From JBFLVQ01 sp040758525 (GTDB lineage Bacteria > Acidobacteriota > Blastocatellia > Chloracidobacteriales > JADJPF01), in contig JBFLVQ010000248.1 in the NCBI GenBank assembly GCA_040758525.1, positions 1 to 12,268 on the forward strand: DNA of 12,268 bases, read 5' to 3'. Both the position numbers and the translations under genes were made by a program. A model generated the notes under the pieces. The model was given only the letters and a program-made list of their open reading frames with translations, did no database searches and was not told the DNA's origin. Below are positions 7,553 to 12,268 of this stretch, piece by piece. Every line of letters begins with the position of its first letter. Position 1 is the first letter of the stretch.

Positions 7553-7771
7553 CTATTCTTTTATTACCTTGGCCGGTAGGGCAGCTTTTACGCGTGTTTC
7601 CAACTCACTAAGGCGTTTATTGAAACTGATCAGTACACGGCGCAAAGGTTCAGAGATTTGTGTACAATCTTGGCAGAGAAAGCGCGTTGCTAGACTACCT
7701 GGTACAGCATAATTGTATGATAGATTACAGCAGCGGCACTGGCGGCGCTGCTTTATATCGTCACTACTCAT
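7553..7771 (-). CDS. Small zinc-ribbon-like protein
   Basis: This 72-residue protein has two CxxC pairs, C12/C15 and C33/C36, about 20 residues apart, the layout of a zinc ribbon or rubredoxin-like knuckle. An extra cysteine at C14 makes a CRCC motif. The C-terminal 30 residues are predicted helical, perhaps a coiled coil (SFNKRLSELETRVKAAL). No signal peptide is seen, so it is likely cytoplasmic. A GAGG Shine-Dalgarno (7777-7780) five bases before the ATG supports the start, and a TATTAT element (minus strand, 7783-7788) could be a -10 box without a good -35. It is only 2 bp from the DUF6599-like gene and surely cotranscribed with it. No family name is recognised. Confidence 0.75.
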   Translation of the reverse strand: MSSDDIKQRRQCRCCNLSYNYAVPGSLATRFLCQDCTQISEPLRRVLISFNKRLSELETRVKAALPAKVIKE

Positions 7772-7866
7772 TATTACCTCAAATAATAGTTTCGCGCTGA
7801 AATCAGAGGCAGTGCATTGACCGATCTGTGCAAGAATAACAGATTAGCGCAGGCTTGGCGAGAATC

Positions 7867-8991
7867 CTACGTGCCTCTACTAGAGCGATTCTGCTCTTGC
7901 CAGAGTAGACGAAAGAATTCTACTACACGGTTTTCTGCCCAATACCTATCCTCGCTCTCATTCTTTTCGCTTATATACCCAACGTGTCCACCCTTTTCTG
8001 TTACTAATAACGCGATAGACTGGCTCATAGGTGTACGTAAAAACATATCGAATGGTATAAAAGGATCATCCTTGGCTTGAATGATCAGCGTGGGAATGTT
8101 AATGCGGGTAAGATAATGGGCGCTGCTAGCATGTGTATAGTAGTCTTCCGCATTACGGAAACCATTACAAGGACCGACAATAAGATCGTCGAACTGTCGC
8201 ATTGTCACTGCACGCCAAGGTCGCTCTATTTGATATAGCTCTGGATGCAAGCGTTTGCGCTGTTGGTAACTTTTATGTAGGGAAAGCAGGAAATTCCATT
8301 CATAGAGCAGGTTTTCTTTCCAATGTAATGCTTTCACACAGCTTTCTAGATCAATAGGGACAGAAACAGCGCAGATGCCTTTTACAGAACTAGGAGGAGA
8401 TAAACCATATTCGCCAGCCAGTTTAAGCGATTGATTACCACCTAAAGAGAAACCAGCAAGATAGATTGTTGATATCCCATCATTGAGTACCAATTCATCA
8501 ATAATTGCATGTAGGTCATGGGTTAAACCAGCATGATAAGGCATAGCTGAGAGGTGTATGGTATTACCACAACCACGTTGATTTATCCGTATCACATTAA
8601 AACCTGCAGAATAAGCCTTTAATGCCGTCCCCAACGCATATTTAGAACCGCTGGAGCCTTCCAGTCCATGAACAATAATCAGAGTAGGTGCGGCGGCACG
8701 GTCTGCCTGCCAACCACAATGGCCAAGCACATTAATCCCCTTTGCTACTTTGAAAATACGCTGTTGGCTAAACTGCGCTGCATTGGGAAAGTTACGATAT
8801 AGAAAGTAGGCCGCGATCGTCATTATATGGCGATTGTTAAGCCAACGGTGGGGATGGAAGTGGCGCTTAAGTAGCACATTGCAAGCCTCTCGCGCCGGTG
8901 TAGATAGAGAAGCGAGTTGGTGTTTTGGTGCTTTCACATTAGAGTTTGATAGATTATTCATACACCGTTTTTTGTAAACCATTTTTGCCAT
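7867..8991 (-). CDS. YheT/EMB8-type alpha/beta hydrolase
   Basis: This protein is a serine hydrolase of the YheT/ABHD1-3/EMB8 group, whose members act as esterases or lipases. Numbering from the ATG used here (about 374 residues), the oxyanion region HGLEGSSGSKY is near 108-118, the nucleophile elbow GFSLGGN near 180-186, the acid in KDDPFIP near 307-313, and the histidine in GGHVGY near 334-339, so the catalytic triad is complete. The N-terminal FHPHRWLNNRHIMT segment is also typical of the group. No signal peptide is visible. The start is uncertain. A TTG at 9000 and ATGs at 8991, 8982 and 8961 are all in frame and none has a good Shine-Dalgarno; the 8991 ATG is chosen provisionally. The gene is divergent from the exported protein at 9117 and ends 95 bp before the zinc-ribbon gene. 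Family assignment is strong; the substrate is unknown. Confidence 0.88.
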   Translation of the reverse strand: MAKMVYKKRCMNNLSNSNVKAPKHQLASLSTPAREACNVLLKRHFHPHRWLNNRHIMTIAAYFLYRNFPNAAQFSQQRIFKVAKGINVLGHCGWQADRAAAPTLIIVHGLEGSSGSKYALGTALKAYSAGFNVIRINQRGCGNTIHLSAMPYHAGLTHDLHAIIDELVLNDGISTIYLAGFSLGGNQSLKLAGEYGLSPPSSVKGICAVSVPIDLESCVKALHWKENLLYEWNFLLSLHKSYQQRKRLHPELYQIERPWRAVTMRQFDDLIVGPCNGFRNAEDYYTHASSAHYLTRINIPTLIIQAKDDPFIPFDMFLRTPMSQSIALLVTEKGGHVGYISEKNESEDRYWAENRVVEFFRLLWQEQNRSSRGT

Positions 8992-9037
8992 ACCAGGCAA
9001 GTAAATAGTTTTTTACAAATTAGATTTTTTTGTAAAC
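8968..9037. repeat. 12-bp direct repeat pair in divergent promoter region
   Basis: TTTTTTGTAAAC occurs exactly at 8968-8979 and at 9026-9037, 58 bp apart start to start. Between them, TTTTTTACAAA (9009-9019) is a near mirror of the same theme in opposite orientation. The repeats bracket the possible starts of the hydrolase gene and lie upstream of the divergent exported-protein gene. They could be binding sites of a regulator, or chance in a very AT-rich stretch. Confidence 0.4.
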
Positions 9038-9075
9038 TCGCACTGCTGTATACATTAATAAAACTCTAGTTGCGC

Positions 9076-9081
9076 TATAAT
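9076..9081 (+). promoter_or_regulatory. Perfect -10 box of the exported-protein gene
   Basis: TATAAT stands 35 bp before the ATG at 9117, which would place the transcription start near 9088 with a leader of about 29 bases. No good -35 is found 16-18 bp upstream (the best is AT-rich and matches poorly). An 8-bp palindrome, TGTATACA (9047-9054), sits just upstream and may mark an activator or repressor site. Confidence 0.45.
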
Positions 9082-9102
9082 ACGGTAACAGACTATTGGT
9101 TT

Positions 9103-9109
9103 TAGGAGA
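9103..9109 (+). promoter_or_regulatory. Shine-Dalgarno deciding the 9117 start
   Basis: TAGGAGA lies eight bases before the ATG at 9117. It falls inside the frame opened by an in-frame TTG at 9096, so the longer start would read through its own ribosome site. The 9117 start also places a signal peptide exactly at the N terminus. Confidence 0.75.
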
Positions 9110-9116
9110 TAACCCA

Positions 9117-9725
9117 ATGCGAATAGTAGTTACGATCTGCTTTTTCTTAGCGACAATCTTCTCAGCAAGCAAGCCTGATTATATTATCGAGCCGGGAAAA
9201 CGGATTGGAAAGATAAGTTTGAGTGATACTCGCACTCGTGTTATTAAAGTATTGGGTAGGCCGAAAAAGCAGGTCTTACTAGGAGATAAAATTAGAAATG
9301 ATTATTGGGAGTCTGTCTCTCGTGATACTGTTGATATTTACTACCGAGACGATAAAGTGATTCAGATATCAATAAGCTCTCCTGCTTACAAGATTAATAA
9401 TACTATTGGCACTAACACCAGCTTCTTAGATATCAAAGAGGCATTTAATAAGCTAGAAAGATATCGATACTTTATCGATTTAAGCGAAGAACGAGGCAAT
9501 AGTAATGCTCAAGGTCAGCTCTTTTATACCTATTATGATGATGTTGAGCGAGGTTTAGCTTTTGTATTCATCTATGAACGAGATGGAAAAGTGCCTGATG
9601 AAGGAGTTCCTAGCAATATCATCATCCATTTGCCTGGCGAAGCACTCTTTCATGAGCAATATGAGCATTACATAGATGAAGAGAATGATGATTCTACTCC
9701 TAAAGCTGCCAGTGCATACCATTAA
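9117..9725 (+). CDS. Exported protein with SmpA/BLIP-like repeat motif
   Basis: This 202-residue protein begins with a signal peptide (MRIVVTICFFLATIFSAS, about 1-18), so export is predicted. The mature part opens with EPGKRIGKISLSDTRTRVIKVLGRPK (within 25-50). This is the G-x-x-(I/V)-x-x-x-x-L-x-x-x-x-x-x-V-x-x-x-LG-x-P pattern of proteins with a SmpA/OmlA or beta-lactamase-inhibitor-like fold. YWES, VDIYYRDDKVIQISI and a FYTYYDDVERGLAFVF strand pattern follow, as in uncharacterised exported homologues. The C-terminal 25 residues are acidic and low-complexity. No lipobox cysteine is present; there is no cysteine after the signal peptide at all. The start is set by the Shine-Dalgarno at 9103-9109. 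Base composition looks more AT-rich than that of glyA (one line counted at about one third GC). The fold assignment is an inference; no enzymatic role is suggested. Confidence 0.75.
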   Translation: MRIVVTICFFLATIFSASKPDYIIEPGKRIGKISLSDTRTRVIKVLGRPKKQVLLGDKIRNDYWESVSRDTVDIYYRDDKVIQISISSPAYKINNTIGTNTSFLDIKEAFNKLERYRYFIDLSEERGNSNAQGQLFYTYYDDVERGLAFVFIYERDGKVPDEGVPSNIIIHLPGEALFHEQYEHYIDEENDDSTPKAASAYH

Positions 9726-9727
9726 TA

Positions 9728-9751
9728 GCCTATGAAGGCCTCCTTTTAGGC
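9728..9751 (+). terminator. Hairpin after the exported-protein gene
   Basis: Two bases after the stop codon, GCCTA (9728-9732) pairs with TAGGC (9747-9751), and the inner arms AAGG (9735-9738) and CCTT (9742-9745) close a three-base loop. A G-U wobble and a one-base bulge separate the two parts. The sequence after it is T-rich but not a clean T-run. It lies between two convergent genes, so it may terminate either transcript. The rest of 9752-9855 holds no gene. Confidence 0.5.
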
Positions 9752-9855
9752 GATCAGTCTCTTCTTAAACAGTATCAAATATTATTACAAGTATCAGAAG
9801 CAATTATTGCGCATCAGGTCAATAACAGGTTTTTATTAAGGACGTATTCTCTATT

Positions 9856-11526
9856 CTATGGGGCGATATTTGAGGCCGCATTCAATAGCACGATCTGATC
9901 AAATCTATGGTAATACTGTTCATCCCCATGCATAACTACTATCAATGTTTTTCCTTTAGTCTCTCGGAATATAGCATTCATGACCTTCTCTTTACTTTCA
10001 ACATCTATACTGGCAAGGGGTTCATCAAATATATATAGTTCCGCTTCTTTTAGCAGCCCCATCATTACTGCTAGTTTCCGCTTTTGCCCTGCAGAGAATT
10101 CGTCAGGGTCTTTATCTAATTGGTCAGCTAAGCCAAACTCTTGTGCTAGCGCTGAGAAGCGATTGATCTGCAATGGATGGGCAGCAAAAGCTACATTGTC
10201 TTTAACTGTGCCGGGAATGAAGTCATAAGGAAGAATTACAGCGCTAATGCTATTTAATTCGAAGGTGTAGATTTCACCATTGGTAGGCGGCAAAAAGCCT
10301 GCCGCCAAATGAGCCAGAGTGCTTTTTCCACAGCCATTGGGGCCAACAATAAGAACTCGACTTTTCTGCTCGACACTAAGATTGAAATCTTTCAATATAG
10401 ATGTGCCGTTGTAAGAAAAGGAGATTTTTTCCAAGTGTAGAAAATTCGTATGGTGTACGGCTGTCAATGGAGCTACTCTGTTTTCAAACTCCATTAATCT
10501 TTCAATGGCTGCGCTGGTTCTAGAAAATGCGGGAATAAGATCAAAAATCTCCCTTGATGAGCCAATAACGATCCAAAAGGCATTGGTGAAACCCATAAAC
10601 CCGCCAAAGGTCATGCGACCATTCAACATTTCATATCCGGCACTGATTATGGCGGCAGTTTCTATGAAAGATATTAATAGATTACCGGCAGTCTGATATA
10701 TGGCGCTGGTTTTATAGCGTGAATATAAAGCATCTATAAAATAACTAAGATGCATTGCAGTCTTGGAGAGAACTACTTCTTGTAGTTGAAAAACCCTAGT
10801 GAGTTTATAAGCTGCCAGCGCTCTTCCCAGCACACCCCGCAGACGTGCTTCTTCTTCTTGCTCCTGTTTTGATTCCTCTTTGATTTTAGCGCCGAAATAG
10901 CGGGAAAGTTTATAAAGTACAGGTGTTGCCACTAACAACACAATAGTTGCTCTCCAGGAGATATAACTTACTACCAATAGAGCCACTAACAGAGAGATAA
11001 TGGCATTAAGTAATGCAAAGAAACTATCTACAATGGGTAAGGTATTGACGTAGATCTCATCATATACTCTGGAAATAAAGTAACCATTTTCATGATTGAT
11101 AATCTCTTTATAAGGTATCTTGTAATAACTTCGCACTAATCTCAAGGAGAGAGCCGTCAAAATATTAGTTTTTAGCTTCTGTACACAGAGTCCATAAATA
11201 AGAGTAGCGACCCGCCATACGGCGAATAAGATAACGAAAGCCAATCCTAGTATGGTGAAAAGTTTAAAATTTTGCCTGATAATCCCTTGATCAAAAAGAT
11301 ATTTTAAAGCTAGTGGATTGGTGGCACTAATGAAAGCATTTAACAACAACCCTAAGCATAGACAGGAAACAAAACGAGCTTTATGTTCTCCTACCACATA
11401 ACCGAGTTTCTTCCTCCAACCGAGAAATGGTAGAATTTTACTATTGATAGTCGATGATGAAGCAGGTTTAGAAGTCTTTGATTTTATCGGTTTATCCCAT
11501 TGTAAACCAATTTCTTCTTTGTTCAT
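9856..11526 (-). CDS. ABC exporter (membrane domain fused to ATPase)
   Basis: This 556-residue half-transporter probably exports the peptide modified by the adjacent lanthionine-synthetase-like enzyme. A 45-residue polar N terminus precedes the membrane domain (about 50-335, with hydrophobic helices near 52-68, 90-108, 165-187, 190-208, 280-298, 308-325). The ATPase follows: Walker A GPNGCGKST (395-403), signature FSAGQ (477-481, where LSGGQ is usual), Walker B LYIFDE (497-502), D-loop ASID and H-loop H533. The Q-loop region (429-442, AVILPYDFIPGTV) has Leu where the conserved Gln belongs, and the Walker A-to-Q spacing looks short. No N-terminal C39 peptidase domain is present, so the leader peptide must be removed by another protease. 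The gene lies 55 bp after the upstream enzyme gene and is probably cotranscribed, with only a weak AAGAGA-like ribosome site. Confidence 0.88.
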   Translation of the reverse strand: MNKEEIGLQWDKPIKSKTSKPASSSTINSKILPFLGWRKKLGYVVGEHKARFVSCLCLGLLLNAFISATNPLALKYLFDQGIIRQNFKLFTILGLAFVILFAVWRVATLIYGLCVQKLKTNILTALSLRLVRSYYKIPYKEIINHENGYFISRVYDEIYVNTLPIVDSFFALLNAIISLLVALLVVSYISWRATIVLLVATPVLYKLSRYFGAKIKEESKQEQEEEARLRGVLGRALAAYKLTRVFQLQEVVLSKTAMHLSYFIDALYSRYKTSAIYQTAGNLLISFIETAAIISAGYEMLNGRMTFGGFMGFTNAFWIVIGSSREIFDLIPAFSRTSAAIERLMEFENRVAPLTAVHHTNFLHLEKISFSYNGTSILKDFNLSVEQKSRVLIVGPNGCGKSTLAHLAAGFLPPTNGEIYTFELNSISAVILPYDFIPGTVKDNVAFAAHPLQINRFSALAQEFGLADQLDKDPDEFSAGQKRKLAVMMGLLKEAELYIFDEPLASIDVESKEKVMNAIFRETKGKTLIVVMHGDEQYYHRFDQIVLLNAASNIAP

Positions 11527-11545
11527 ATGAGGATCTCTTAACTAC

Positions 11546-11572
11546 AACTTATCGCTTATAACACCATAAGTT
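11546..11572 (-). other. Weak stem-loop between synthetase and exporter genes
   Basis: AACTTAT (11546-11552) and ATAAGTT (11566-11572) form a 7-bp AT-rich inverted repeat with a 13-base loop. They occupy most of the 55-bp gap between the two genes. It might affect processing or coupling of the transcript, but the stem is weak. Confidence 0.25.
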
Positions 11573-11581
11573 AAGCTGGAA

Positions 11582-12268
11582 CTAGGCGAGATATTGGATT
11601 CTCTCTATCTCTATAAATAGTTCATCAAGCATAAAACTTCCGACATCGTGGGTATGTAATCTATGAAAGAAAAGCCCTACCCCGGCGCTTCCTGTTCCAT
11701 AGTCGCAACTAATGCGTGCTAGTCCATTTCCGGGAAAAGCACTACCATTGGGTTTCTCAATTTTGGAAAGTAACAATCCGCTGGCAACTTTGTAGGCGCT
11801 TTCCAAATATCTGTCTTGCTGGGTAAATAGGTGTAAATCTAGGAGAAAATCGCCCAGTCCTGCAAGACCTGTAAAATAACCAGGAAAAACCGCATATTTT
11901 CTATCAGTGTCTACATAAATTTTTTCTAGAAGTTCTTGATATCTATTTTCGCCCAACAATTTCCAATATCTTAAAACAGCAGACCCAACTCCAGCGCTAC
12001 CATATCGCCAATATGGATATAGTATTGGTGGTCCTGCCAGATACTCTCTCCAGGAAATGCCGCCATCAAGATTTTCCTCACCATTGTTTAGGTCAAAATC
12101 TAAAGTTTTTTTGCCTAAATCTAGATATTGTTCGTCTCTGGTTGCCAAATACAAATAGAGAAAGAATAGACTTATACCACTAGCTCCGTGCGCTAACCCC
12201 AAATAGACTTCGTCTTTGAATGGCCAATAAATTCCTTTCTCATTTTTTAATGCCGTTGCCGATAAATG
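11582..12268 (-). CDS. LanC-like cyclase domain, partial (probable LanKC C terminus)
   Basis: The reading frame is open to the right edge, so 228 C-terminal residues are seen and the start lies outside. Numbering from the edge, the fragment shows the repeating motifs of the LanC alpha/alpha toroid: YLGLAHGASGISLF (22-35), WRYGSAGVGSAVLRY, GYFTGLAGLGDFLLDLH and a final CDYGTGSAGVGLFFHRL. Classical LanC enzymes bind zinc through a Cys in a W-C-x-G motif and a Cys-His pair before G-L-A-G. Here these positions are Arg (WRYG) and Phe-Thr (YFTG), so all three ligands are missing. Loss of zinc ligands and a RISCDYGTGSAGV-type ending are features of class III LanKC synthetases, which join lyase, kinase and cyclase-like domains. 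The fragment is therefore probably a LanKC C terminus; a stand-alone LanC-like protein cannot be ruled out. An in-frame TTG at 12202 is inside the GLAHG motif and is not a plausible start. Confidence 0.82.
   Translation of the reverse strand, partial: HLSATALKNEKGIYWPFKDEVYLGLAHGASGISLFFLYLYLATRDEQYLDLGKKTLDFDLNNGEENLDGGISWREYLAGPPILYPYWRYGSAGVGSAVLRYWKLLGENRYQELLEKIYVDTDRKYAVFPGYFTGLAGLGDFLLDLHLFTQQDRYLESAYKVASGLLLSKIEKPNGSAFPGNGLARISCDYGTGSAGVGLFFHRLHTHDVGSFMLDELFIEIERIQYLA

Noticed and set aside
7824..7844. ATCTGT/ACAGAT inverted repeat after the hydrolase gene as a terminator
   Set aside because: Only 6 bp with a nine-base loop and no U-run on the minus strand.
9047..9054. LexA-type operator at CTGTATACA
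   Set aside because: The second half-site (ACAG at the proper distance) is missing; only the short palindrome TGTATACA remains.
9096..9116. Longer TTG start for the exported protein
   Set aside because: It would include the gene's own Shine-Dalgarno and put seven polar residues before a clean signal peptide; the ATG at 9117 fits better.
9804..9835. TTATTG/CAATAA inverted repeat followed by a short T-run as a plus-strand terminator
   Set aside because: The stem is 6 bp, AT-rich and has a 10-base loop, weaker than the hairpin directly after the stop at 9728-9751.
9726..9855. Search for a lanthipeptide precursor ORF behind the exporter
   Set aside because: Both strands give only very short frames (seven codons or fewer from an ATG) and no leader-like sequence.
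11582..12202. Reading the LanC-like fragment as a complete 206-residue gene starting at 12202
   Set aside because: The 12202 codon is TTG within the conserved YLGLAHG motif, and the frame stays open with family-like residues (GIYWP) up to the window edge.

Overview
The window (about 12.3 kb, roughly mid-40s % GC from hand counts of a few lines) is dense bacterial sequence. Exported Tat substrates, a lipobox, inner-membrane iron-sulfur proteins and Shine-Dalgarno sites point to a bacterium with respiratory or anaerobic-type electron transfer. The phylum cannot be named from the sequence alone. No tRNA, rRNA, CRISPR array, transposase or phage gene was seen.

Left part (1-2049, plus strand): glyA (serine hydroxymethyltransferase) is followed after 6 bp by an FHA-domain protein, probably one transcript. 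A stem-loop at 2058-2087 separates this pair from the convergent genes that follow.

Middle part (2117-7771, minus strand): this holds a redox gene cluster. In transcription order it is a 72-residue zinc-ribbon protein, a membrane-anchored DUF6599-like protein (2 bp apart), then, after a 98-bp gap with a recognisable promoter, a Tat-exported DUF362 protein, a 627-residue NapH-NapG-like membrane polyferredoxin, and a Tat-exported, probably lipid-anchored aldo/keto reductase with ferredoxin-type cysteines. The inferred picture is a membrane module that passes electrons from the quinone pool or cytoplasm through six [4Fe-4S] clusters to periplasmic partners. The substrate is unknown.

Next (7867-9725): a YheT/EMB8-type alpha/beta hydrolase (minus) and a short exported protein (plus) are divergently arranged around an AT-rich region carrying a 12-bp direct repeat.

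Right part (9856-12268, minus strand): the C-terminal part of a lanthionine-synthetase-like protein, cut by the window edge, is followed by an ABC exporter fused to its ATPase but lacking a peptidase domain. The cyclase-like domain has lost the zinc ligands of classical LanC enzymes and ends like class III LanKC synthetases. This part is therefore probably the downstream half of a class III-type lanthipeptide (RiPP) locus whose precursor gene and kinase/lyase domains lie beyond position 12268.
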